Shown one piece after another: positions 11,992 through 21,978 of a stretch of DNA of 64,000 bases. The stretch comes from Linnemannia hyalina. Its lineage: Eukaryota > Mortierellomycota > Mortierellomycetes > Mortierellales > Mortierellaceae. Each line of letters begins with the position of its first letter. Within the stretch, counting starts at the first letter, position 1. The stretch covers positions 558,001 to 622,000 of the forward strand of contig JAHRHY010000011.1 of NCBI GenBank assembly GCA_019671135.1, given 5' to 3'. Under the pieces are notes generated by a model. The model ran no database searches. It saw only the letters and a program-made list of their open reading frames with translations, and was not told where the DNA came from. The translations under genes were made by a program, and so were the position numbers.

Positions 11992-13222
11992 ATGGGAAAC
12001 TCGGCGTCAAAGAGCAATGCATCCGCCAAATCAGCAGCGCGTCATTTCCCGTCTGCCAAGAGCGCGATGCAAGAAAAGGCTGCGGCCGCGGCTGCTACTG
12101 CTGCTGCGTCAACAAAGATGAACGCCACTGCCGCGTCGACTGCCTTCAAGGCAACAGGTGCAGGAGGTGTGGGAGGAGGTAGTTCACCGAAGCAGGATTA
12201 TCTGGAGCAACAGCGGAGGTTGGAGGAGGAGATTGCGCGGTATGATGAGGAGATCAAGGAATCTGGCAAACTAGGTATGTTCAACAACCCTTCACGCAAG
12301 ACTCTGCTGAAGGAGCGGATCAAAATCGTGGTCGACAGGAAAGAATTGAAATGGAGACCTGTGACACCTAACGGATACGCTATTGTTTTGGTTCTAATTC
12401 TTTGGACGTGCATTAGATGGAGAGAGTAGGCCGTTAGAGGATACGCCGTCAGCGGCAGAGATGCAGTTCTTTGGAAACTTGAATACCATTGGACAAGTGA
12501 ATGTTGCTAACCCAGATCAAGTCAAGCATCGTGAGGTATGTTGGCGAGTTCATTTCTAAGTATTCACTGCCGCATACCCCAAACCCGTCAAGATGTATCG
12601 TCAAATCGGATCACCTTGCCAATACTTACTCCTGTTTGCTTTTCTGCGCTCATACTAGGCTGAGGCGATTCTCAAGCGTAAACTACCTTCCAAGACACCT
12701 TCGTCGTTATCATCATCATACAGCTCAGGATCCAACAATACTTCAGCAACGTTCGCCCAATCCTCAGGACTCTACGCCCAAACCTCCGCTTCAACCGCCG
12801 CAGCAGCTGCACAATCCGGTTCAAACCTAACATCCCTCAAACTGATGCAACTCCTCCAACTTCGGAACCAAGATCCCTCGATCTGGACAGAAGATGTGCT
12901 CGCATACGAGTTTGGGTTGAAGAAACAGGATCTCCGGTCGTTGACTCAGTATATTAACACGTACAGTATCTTGCCAGGGAAGGATGCTAAGGGGAGGGAG
13001 GCTGGTGTGTGGTGTGAGGATCTGAGGGGCGTTGAGGTGTTAGATAAGCCAAGTTCGATTGCGGATGCTGAGGCGGAGGCTGGGATTGAGCAGAAGAAGG
13101 GTGTCAAGGGGCAGGGGAAGGGTAGGACTTCGTTGTTATCGGATTCGTTGTCGGCGGATGAGACTGCGGCGGCAGGGAAGGGAGGGGCTAGCCAAGCATC
13201 TTCACATGGCGGACGAAAGTAA
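11992..13222 (+). CDS. NDUFAF4-like complex I assembly factor
   Basis: Three exons (11992-12274, 12417-12535, 12659-13222) join in phase to 321 residues. The recognisable part is around residues 210-255, where LLQLRNQDPSIWTEDVLAYE and the following GLKKQDLRSLTQYI match the conserved C-terminal block of human NDUFAF4 (a leucine helix, then the W-T-x-E motif, then an L-K-K-x-D-helix). The middle exon contains FFGNLNTIGQVNV, which may correspond to the short conserved segment in NDUFAF4. The N-terminus MGNSASKS is a typical N-myristoylation context; human NDUFAF4 also starts with Met-Gly. Ala/Ser-rich and charged low-complexity parts make it longer than the roughly 175-residue animal protein. 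Inferred role: assembly of the complex I membrane arm in mitochondria. A core complex I subunit (NDUFS7) lies 48 kb away in the same window. Family assignment is by remembered motif only. Confidence 0.72.
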
Positions 13223-13431
13223 TCATAACACACAAACAATACATCTTGTCGTTTGCATTCATTTTTTTTTATTTTTATCCGTATTGTGGTACTGAAAGAT
13301 GATAGGGCACTGAAAAGAAGTATTGCTGTTTGTATAGATGTATATGACCATGGATTCCAAATGTAGTCTTTTTACCCACGCAAGCAGACTTGACCGGCAT
13401 GAAGCCAGATGGATACGGGAGTTGGAGCACC

Positions 13432-16400
13432 TTAGTCCGCCTCCGGAGAGGGTGGTGTAGAGAGAGCAGGGCTAGGTTGTTGAACTCGCTCCAGAAGCCG
13501 CTGTTGATGCGAGTCTGCCACAACCTGCTGCGTCTGCAGGTTCTCCAACAACACTTGATGCTGCTGGTGTTGTTGGGTCCATTGTTGCATCATCAGTTGC
13601 AGCTGTGCCGCCAACTCCTGCTGCTGTATCTCTGTGTCCGACTCTTGTTGGAGTTGGGACTGTTCAGCCTGTTGCTGGAGTTGAAGTTGTTGAACTAAGT
13701 GCTGCTGCTCCGCCAGGAGCTGTTGTGTCTCGGCGAGTTGCTGTTGTTGGAGTTGTTCGATTTCAGCTGATTGCTGGTGCTGGTGCTGCTCTGTCGAAGA
13801 GTGGTGCTGTTCTTCCGATTGCTGTTGGGGACGTTGCCCTGCCTGCTGTTGAAGGGGCTCCAACTTCTGTTGCTGCTGCTGCTGTTCTGCTGATTGTGAT
13901 TCTTGCTCCCGCACCTGCTGCCGATGCTCCTCTCCTTGCTCTAGCTGCTGCTGCTGTTGCTGCACTTGTTGGACCTCCTCCGCTGCCGTTTGCTGCTGAA
14001 TACGGTCCGCCAAATATTGCAGGCTCTGCTGGTGCTGCTGTTGCCGCTGATCCGCTCCCTGAATCTCCACCATCCGCTGGATCTCGAACCCAATAGCTTC
14101 CTGTTGCTGCTGGTCAAACAACGGCTGAAGGGCCTGCTGTAACTGCACCGCCATCGCCTCTTGTTGCTGTCGCTGCTGCTCCCTCAACAGCCTTTCAACC
14201 TCCAACTGCAACAGAATCTCCTGCTGCTGCCTCGCCGCAGCCTCCTGCTCCCGCCGCCTCTGCTGATCAACCAGCGCCTTCTGGCAAAGGATCCTCACAA
14301 AAGACCTCTGCCTCTCACGCTGGACATCTCGTTGGAGATCGACAATGTGTTGGTTCATGAAGGGGAGGTCGAATTGGAGTGGGGTAGTAGGCGAGTTTTT
14401 GCGATGGAATTCCATGATTTGGAGGAGCTCGTGGCGCCACCAGTTATCGTCGGTCGAAATGACTTTTAGGGCCCTACGGTGGAGGAGGGCACTGGTGCTG
14501 GCATTCATGGTGAGGGACGGTATTGGTTGGCGGAACTGAAGGGGTGGTGGTGGGCGTTGTAGAGGGTGGAGAGGTTGCTGAGGATAAAGAGGTTGCAGGG
14601 GGTGAAGAGATTGCTGACGTTGAAAATATTGCTGGGGATGAAGAGGTTGCTGATATTGCTGAGGACGAGGAAGAACTGGAGGTGGCCCCATGGGTCCAGC
14701 CAAGATAGAGCCTTGGAAGCCTGGACCATAACCGGTGGTGTGAAGCTGCATATATTGAGGAGGGAGAGCCTGAGTCGCCAGCAATGGGGTAGTCGAGACA
14801 GAACCCTGGAGGGTGGCTTCGCCGCTGGTTGTCTGCAGTGGGATGTATGCAATGGGCAAAGGCATGGGTGTAGTCGATGCTGAGATCTGGAGGACTGATT
14901 CAACACTAGTAGTTTGGGCTTGCATGTGTGACGGAAGAGGCCGAGGTGCCATCATGGGGGTAGTCGAAGCAGAGGCCCGGAGAGCTAGGTCGACACTGGT
15001 AATTTGGGCTTGCATGTGTGACGGAAGAGGCAGAGGCGCCGCCATGGAAGAAGTTGAGGCAGAAGCCTGGGCGGCTGAGTTCCCGTCGATGTTTTGAAAT
15101 GGAATGTGTGGAAGTGGCATAGGCGCCATCATGGAGATAGTTGAGGCAGAAGTATGGAAGGTAGGGCGGCCGCCAGTGACCTGCTGTTGCATGTGTTGAC
15201 ATGGAGGGGGTGGCGGTCCACGCGGAGGCAGGAGAATACATAGGGGAGGAGGTCCACGTGGTTGCGGAGGAGAGGCGCGTACTCCGGGGACTTGAGCTGG
15301 CGCTTGCGCAGGGGGGTTAACCATAAGTGCCAACGGGAAACGAGGGTCTTGGGCAGCCATGACGACCTCATCCTCAACCATCTTGGACTCTTGGTAGTCA
15401 GCACGACTTGAATCAAGCTGATGCAAGAACTCATGATCTGCCTTAATCGTATCCAGGACCTCCTTCGGCGTCAACGCCTCCAACGACTCCTCCGTAACCT
15501 CGACCTTGACAAACCAACGGTTCCTCGCGCGGAGATCGACAAAGTCAGGGAAGAACCTCTTGGATGCGCGGAACTCGATGACGGGGGATGTGCGGGCTCG
15601 ATGCATGTCCCAGGTCTTGAGGAGATAATCGAGCTGGGCGCGGGTGTCAAAGTCGTCATGGACGATGGGGCGGTAGGGCATGGTGTCGATTTTGTTACGC
15701 GCGTCGGCTTCGCGGCGGATGCGGGTCTCCTTCTTGATGCACCAGAGGAGGAGACGTTGTTGCTCATCGTCGAGGGAGCGGAAACGGTGGAGGACTTCGT
15801 AGACGGGGTCGCCTGGCTGGGGGTCGTCGTCTGTGTTGAGCCACCCGAAGCAGCTTGGCATGGCTATGTATAAAGGGTGAAGAAGATACGTCATGATTAG
15901 AAATGAATTGTGAAAAAGTGCCCCGAACCCTCAATTCATTTCGCATATTACATTCACTATCATCAAAACCTTTTTCTTACCTTGCATGGTCCGCATGAGG
16001 TCAAGTCGAAAGTGCAAGTAATAGTTCAACCGGCTCATCTCGGAAGGAGTAGCCTGGACCAAGAACCCAAGGAGGTTCCCAATAGAGATCTGCAGCCAAT
16101 GCGCGACCTGATCGGAGCGCAGGGTATCAACCACCTCAGCCTTATCCCATTCACGGTCCATAGCCTTGAGAGGCAAGGTGTAGAGATCAAACGTGTCCTC
16201 GGGAGTGTTGTCATCGACGGTGGTAGGCATCCAGTAGATGACAAAGGACAAAGGGGTGAGGAGATACTCTTTGCTCTCCATAAACCTCTCAAAGAACTTT
16301 CTCATCATCCTTCCCGCATATTCTCTACCTGTCAAAGGGACATATACGTAGTCCTACGTTCATGGGATAGTTGAAAAATGAAAAAGGCGGATGAAAAGAA

Positions 16401-17516
16401 AGAGACAGTTAGATGGATGTGATAGGTAAATGAATGCTAACGAAACCATTGAGATGATTGATTCATTGAATGTGTTAAAATGCATCGTAAATATACCTCA
16501 TCGTCAGGGTAGTCCAACTCTTCATCAGAGTACTCGAGCTCGGAGCTTTCACTGGCGGTATCGGACAAAAGTTCGTCATCCTCATCACCATCGTCTCCAC
16601 TACCACCTTCATCTTCGTCTTCGTCTTCACCAGTACCTCTTTCAACCCCGTCGTCATCACGACCTTCTTCATCACCGTCCTCCTCAGCATAGCTGCCAAG
16701 ACTGTGAGAGCGAGGGTGCGAACGAGTTCGAGCGCCAGGAAGAGTCTTGCCGGATACACTCGGGCGGATACGCATTTCGAGACAAGAAGGCATCTCTTCA
16801 TCATCATCCTCCTCCTCTGCTTCCCCATCATTCTCAGAGTCGGCATTCATATCGCAGTCACTCTCATCCACACCCAGGTCCTCATCACCATTGCCCATTA
16901 CCGTGCCACAGGATAATGGAGACGACAAGGAGGAGTTTGGGGTGCCGACAGCCGTGACATAGGCAGCCTCAGCATCGGTTTCGACATCGACGTCGATATT
17001 TTCGGGGTCAAGACAGGGCTGGAAGGGACCGGACTGAGTTGAAGACAACGACACCGAGGAGACAGTAGCGCGCCAAGAAGAAGGAGTTGACTTTTCATGG
17101 GGGGTGGCAGCTTGCTCGGTCTTTGCTTGCTCGACCTTGGCTCGGATGGCCTTGAAAGTAGCCGCACGAGTAGACGAAATAGCTGACTTCCCGGGGTCAG
17201 CTTGAATGGGCTTTGCTTGAGTAATCTTGGCTTGGGTGGTCTTGAGCATGGCAGAACGAGAAGGAGAAGTAGTTGACTTCCCGTGGGCAGCTTGGGTAGC
17301 ATTGGCTTGAACAGCCTTGGCTTGAACGGCCTTGGCTCGATTGAGTGTCTGGACCTGGGCAGAAGGGGGGTTTCGGCGCTTGGCCCGTTGTTGATGCTTC
17401 GACTCGTTCTCCTTCTCTTGCAACGCTTTGGCAGCTTCGGCGGCCTTGGTGGCTTCTCGATCGCGGATGCGGGCAGATTTGCGAGGCCAGGACTCGAACT
17501 GGTCGTCGTCATCCAT
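13432..17516 (-). CDS. Orphan 1274-residue protein with repeat arrays and a polyglutamine C-terminus
   Basis: Three minus-strand exons (17516-16497, 16353-15981, 15863-13432) join in phase. I chose the start MDDDDQFESW because it follows a TATA box by 175 bp; the frame is open further upstream but reads as leader. Residues 1-70 are basic and charged. Residues about 60-150 hold three 30-residue repeats (QAxxGKS...RA...K...QAK). Residues about 200-340 are strongly acidic. Residues about 340-640 form the only ordered-looking part, beginning GREYAGRMMRKFFERF and including IYWMPTTVDD and CFGWLNTDDDPQPGDPVYEV. Then come six 27-31-residue repeats with core SASTTPMMAP-PLP, followed by His/Pro/Gln-rich repeats and a long Gln-rich helix with QQQ runs. 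I recognise no family. Acid, basic and Q-rich blocks suggest a nuclear or phase-separating scaffold, which is inference only. Confidence 0.8.
13500..14290 (-). repeat. CAG/CTG-rich glutamine-coding tract
   Basis: Irregular CAG/CAA codon runs (CTG/TTG on the plus strand) encode a Gln-rich segment about 260 residues long at the C-terminus of the orphan protein. Runs are interrupted by Leu, Glu and Ala in a pattern compatible with coiled coil. Such tracts are often length-variable between strains. Confidence 0.75.
14690..15195 (-). repeat. Tandem coding repeat, about 90 bp unit, six diverged copies
   Basis: Six imperfect units of 27-31 residues share the core SASTTPMMAP, then PLPSHMQAQ (copies include SASTISMMAP, SASTSSMAAP, SASTTPMPLP, SVSTTPLLAT and SILAGPMGPP). 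Copies two and three are the most alike at DNA level. The units are Pro/Met/Gln-rich and presumably disordered. Confidence 0.75.
17071..17340 (-). repeat. Second tandem coding repeat in the same gene, 90 bp unit
   Basis: Three 30-residue units, plus the end of a fourth, follow the pattern QAxxGKSxxSxxRAxxxKxxxAKxxQAK. They are basic and alanine-rich, unrelated in sequence to the downstream array but with the same unit length. Confidence 0.65.
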
Positions 17517-17690
17517 TGACAGAAAGAAAGGGTGGTGGTTTGAAAGAATATGAGGAAAATTTGAGTCAAATAGGTTTGACACCTGCACGATGGTCGTGAA
17601 GAAGGGAGGTTGGGGTGAGCGAGAAGAGGTAAGGGTCAAAAGAAAGAGAATGAGAAGAGGAAGAGCATAGGATCGAGGAATAAACAAGCG

Positions 17691-17697
17691 TTTTATA
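17691..17697 (-). promoter_or_regulatory. TATA box of the orphan repeat gene
   Basis: TATAAAA on the minus strand lies 175 bp upstream of the chosen ATG at 17516, supporting that start over the longer open frame. Confidence 0.45.
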
Positions 17698-18200
17698 CCA
17701 TAGCAAAGCGGAGCAATTTTTTTTTTCAATGATCCTTGTATCGTTCCTGACTCCGCAGCATGAAGAAAAGAGCTTGTTTTTCTCTGCTTGCTTGACAAGA
17801 AGGAGTCTTCTTTCAAGCCGTTGTTCAATGCAAAGAGGCAATGTAGAAATGATGAGTCGGATATCATGCAGTAATTATATAGTAATAAAAACACGTGGCA
17901 TCAGAAAGCATAGAAAACACAAATAGCCTAGGTACTCGAAACCTTGACATAAGCCTTTTACTGGAAAGCAAAGATATTGCAAGGGGAAGAGGACCCTGAT
18001 GCAAGATAGGACGAGGTGCATGGGGAAAATAGCGGAATAAAGCAATCGCGGTGTGGTAATTGGCGCCTATTAGGCTATTCACCAGTGACCACGTAGGACT
18101 TGGCTCAAAATAACGCGAGAGTCATTGTCGTAGGATACATGGCGAGAAAGTAGAAAAGGGTGTTAGGATCTAGCTTTGTTTATGTGTCCTTCCGCAACGT
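17698..18200. other. Spacer upstream of the orphan gene
   Basis: About 500 bp of mixed sequence with no coding frame and no clear structure. It separates the orphan gene's promoter from the transposon fossil. Confidence 0.4.
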
Positions 18201-18203
18201 TTT

Positions 18204-19290
18204 GTGCCTGGCAACCTGAAACGCGACAAAGGAAAATCACCAGGGATTAAGGGGTATACAAAGTCGATCCTCTTTTTGTTCACGGATGAAGTATTTGACA
18301 CCAATGCCGCGCTACACGGGGCAACGAGATCGCAACAACCGCACGAGGAAAGGAGAATTACGGTGGCGGCGAAAATGGATCGGCCTGGCAGGACACAACC
18401 GCAAAGGAACTTCGTGTCTACCTCGGAATCGGCATTACATAGAGTGTCTTTCCACAAAGCTATGTCGAGGAGTTCTGGAACACATGGTCCTACTGACCCA
18501 GACGCAGATTCGTGTCTGAGATGTCTTTGCCTAGGTTCAAGCAGATCAGGAGGTACTTTCATATCTCCGATCCCAACTCAGCTCTGTGGCCATTGGTATT
18601 TCAAAGCTGGAACCTCTCTCGACGAACCTGGAACTCTCTTACAGGCGGTACTATGTCTCTTCGACCAACGTCTCTATCAATGAGGTGTCGCTGCGATGCG
18701 GTTATTAGGCTGCTCCGTCTATTGTTAACGACTACAAAAACGCTATGGGCGACATTGACACCAGTGACCTGAAGCGAACGTTTTATTACCAGGTTCTCTT
18801 TGTTGCCCAGACAGGGATGCCTCTGTTCCTATGGCGAGTGGGTTCAGCCTTTCTGGATATGCATGTGTTGTCGAGGGTACAGGGCTACAACAAACCACCC
18901 ACCGATTTCCGGCGAGAAATTGACTGGGAGATGATCTCTGGAGACAAGTAAGCGGAGGTTAACCGAATTGACACCGATTCACATAGCGGCGATGCACTTT
19001 TCTCGGACGACACCGATGGCGAAGCTACCCACTTGTCGATGATGCAGCTCCACATGATGATAATGCAGCTCCACATGACGCCCATGGTGAAACCCGTGCC
19101 ATTCCGATGACGACCACGGCGCGTAGGAAGACGGAAATGAAGACGATTACAGCGACAGAGGGGGCGAGAGCGGCAGAGACGGAGACATTATCAAAGAGGA
19201 TGGCAGCGACGGAAAAGAAGAGGAGGCAGACAGAGCAAGGGATGCGGAGTGTCCACCGCTGAAAAAGACTCTTTGTATTTTAAAAGCATG
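18204..19290 (+). pseudogene. Decayed piggyBac-type transposase
   Basis: Fragments of a piggyBac (DDE_Tnp_1_7) transposase appear in order but in shifting frames. The N-terminal block contains LFLFTDEVFD. Next come KELRVYLGIGIT followed by an in-frame stop, then YVEEFWNTWSY, and MSLPRFKQIRRYFHISDP, the most typical block. After a frameshift come RRYYVSSTNVSINE (the S-I-D-E block) and then directly NDYKNAMGDIDTSDLKR, the region of the third catalytic Asp. The central part that carries the first two catalytic aspartates is missing. The frame then reads MPLFLWRVGSAF to GDK and a stop, but continues beyond it as an acidic tail (DGEATHLS, then another frame rich in D/E) to about 19290. Several stops, at least three frameshifts and an internal deletion make it dead. 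I could not identify terminal inverted repeats or the expected TTAA target duplication. Confidence 0.85.
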
Positions 19291-21696
19291 ACCAGTCTAC
19301 CAGCGGCACAAAATGATCCAGTTTTGAATCTCCCAGCGTTCCTGGAGGAGACTTTACGGCCAAATGCTTTGCCGATTCAAGCATTCATCCCTGAAGCTGA
19401 ATGGGTGCCGGCTCAGAACGTTTACAGCCGTTTATTGTAGCCACCACAATGTCCCACTGTGCTTTGTGCCAAGCAAAAATCCTCGCAAATGCTTCGCAGA
19501 CTGTCATGTTCTTGACATCTTTGATTCATAAAAAACCTTTACTCTTTTTACTCTATTTTCACGAGCTCTCGATGTATGGTATGAATGTCCTAATGGCCCT
19601 TCAGGCGACGTTACTTGACAACTGCGATGTTGACCTGATTTGTCAATAAATCGACCTTGTTAACTCTGACTTCCGATGTCCTTCCAAACTGACACGCCCC
19701 TAATTATTCGTATCTCGTCCCGCTCACTCCACACTTCCCGAGGCAAGCGAATCAGTCGCAAGTGCAGTATAGAATACACCCTACCGAAAGAGAACTTACA
19801 GACCTTCGCCATCGAAAACACCCTTGTTTTTTTGGTTCTCATATTCCGGGGTTGCTTTTTCCTTGGTCTATCCTCGTGTTCTGAAGGGTTGATTTTTGTG
19901 TCCCTGTAAGACCACAGGCAAATGCCACCCGCGAGTTATTTTCTCTTTTCTCTTTTTCCTTGCTGGGATGTGAATGGAGTGAATGCATGTTTATCTTTGT
20001 GTACGTGTGGGAATTGTCCACCCATACGTCTATGCCAAGCCCATAACAAGCCCATGACTGCGATGGAAGAAGGAGGTGGTGTGTGTGTATTCTATCAAAC
20101 CGCATTAATACAAAGGGGTAGGTCATTGAAGGTTCTTCTTTCTTTTTGTGGACTGTGAGTGCATACCACCATTCAGCACATGAAAAACGTGGCGAAGAAG
20201 GGTAATACAGTGACCCGGTCCGTCTGTCAACATTCATGCGTTTTTCCATCAGAGAGAAGAGAGCAGTACGAGGTCGGCGAGAATAAGGAAAGGCCAGGCC
20301 AGACCTAATTTAAGTTCACGCAACACAGCATGCTTGAGCAATGGGCGAACCAAAGCACACATGATAGAGGGGAAGAACTAATGAGCATATCATGCAGTAG
20401 AAGGAAAGTATGAGTTACTCTGGAAAGAAAAACAGGTGTTCTACTCCACACTCACATACTTTCTGATTTACATTGCGTTCTTTCAGGAAGTATTAGGGTC
20501 TGAGTGAAAAAGGGAAAAAGGGGAAAAGGAGGTCGAGAAGGGCTGAGAACAGTAAGGGAGACCGCCCGTCCTTGCACGCCTAAACCCTTACATATGTGCG
20601 AGGAGAGGTCTGTTTATTCTGTGCGACAAAGAAAAAGAACAAACATTGTGGTATATCCCATTTTGGGGTATTGTCTGCTCGTTTTGTCGGTCCATGGTCT
20701 GTATGGGTGTTATCAGCCAGCATTGAAAATTTTACCGCAGGACGGGAATGTGGTTTGGGAAAAGAGCGGAAAAAGGGTGGAGGCGAATGGGTGAAGCTAA
20801 CTGGGTAAACTGACGCGTCAAATCCACATACTATGTGAGAAAAATAGAAACTGCGAAAACGCAACTGACAAACGAACAACCGATTGTCGTTTTTTTTCGT
20901 ACACAATCGAAGTTCCCTGACCAGCCCGTCTGTGGCATTGGGTCAAGAACCATCCATGATGTTCAACATATATATATCAGCCGCCTGACGACGGCAACGA
21001 CAAAAAATCCGGCCTTGGTTTCATTGGCTTGCTGTAGAGTCATCTATCGCTATTAAGCATTCATAAGCGAGAATACAAAGAAAGAGGAAGTGAGGACGCG
21101 TCTATGGTCACGCTGATGTTGGAGTCGAAAGAGTAAGAGAAGAAGAAAGAGAGAGTAAGTTCTGTCTGTCAAAGGATGGGTAGGAAGGCATGACGAAGCT
21201 ATCTCAGGCAACTGCTCTTAGACACGGAGGGCGAAGGCGAGGCGCAGAGGAAGCATTAAGCGGTAGCCTGGTGATCAAATGTGAAGATCAATTGGTATAC
21301 TTTAATCGTGTAAGTCATCGGTGGTTGAAAAAGTAATAATAAAAAGTAATATTGAAGTGGCACTTGAGCCAGACCGGGGAAGGGAGCAAGACTGCCTCCG
21401 ACTGGCTTTCCTGCATGGGGCATCGGAATCGACTTGCTCATTCTCCCATTGCCATGTTAGCCAGATCGAGATATAGCAAGGGAGACACGATAGGGTGCAG
21501 ACACCAGGCGGATCGACTGGATTGGCACAACAGTTTGGACAGCGGAACAAAAAACAAAGGCTTTCCGGTGCAGGGTCATGGTCATGGATGAAATGGACGA
21601 ATGATGATGAAGGGAAACAGAGACATACACCTCACTGCCATTGCCAATTGATTGTAAACAAAAAAATCGGGGAACCTGCTACATCCTCCTCACTGC
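19291..21696. other. Gene-free region downstream of the transposon fossil
   Basis: About 2.4 kb without a convincing gene. A 60-codon open stretch to the TAG at 19440 looks protein-like (it includes LPAAQNDPVLNLPAFLEETL) but has no ATG near its beginning and no recognised family. It could be a further scrap of the mobile element. The rest is A/T-rich with short tracts and probably includes regulatory sequence of the zinc-finger gene at 21979. Confidence 0.45.
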
Positions 21697-21706
21697 CATA
21701 AAAGCG
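21697..21706 (+). promoter_or_regulatory. TATA-like element of the first zinc-finger gene
   Basis: CATAAAAGCG lies about 275 bp upstream of the first ATG (21979). It is followed by a pyrimidine-rich leader, as in other genes of the window. Confidence 0.3.
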
Positions 21707-21978
21707 TCTTTGTGGTCACCATTTTCCTTTTTTTTCTCATTTCGTTTTCTGTACAACTATTCCTAACACAAGAACAGACACACACACATCCCTATACTCT
21801 AACTCCCCTCTCTCTCTACGTCGCACAACAGCCACTGATACACCACATTGAAATTCTACCCACCTTACTTTTTACACACAAATACCATCCCGTTTTCCTT
21901 CCACCAGCAAATTCATTCAACCTCCCTGCCCACCTTCTCCTCTCACTCCCAAGGACAAAAGCGCCCTCCATCACTGCC

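Noticed and set aside
17517..17894. Longer start for the orphan repeat gene
   Set aside because: The upstream extension crosses the TATA box at 17691-17697 and reads leader-like sequence. MDDDDQFESW is the natural start.
21712..21978. N-terminal extension of zinc-finger gene A
   Set aside because: The frame is open upstream of 21979 but has no ATG, and it reads a pyrimidine-rich leader. The first ATG after the TATA-like element is at 21979.
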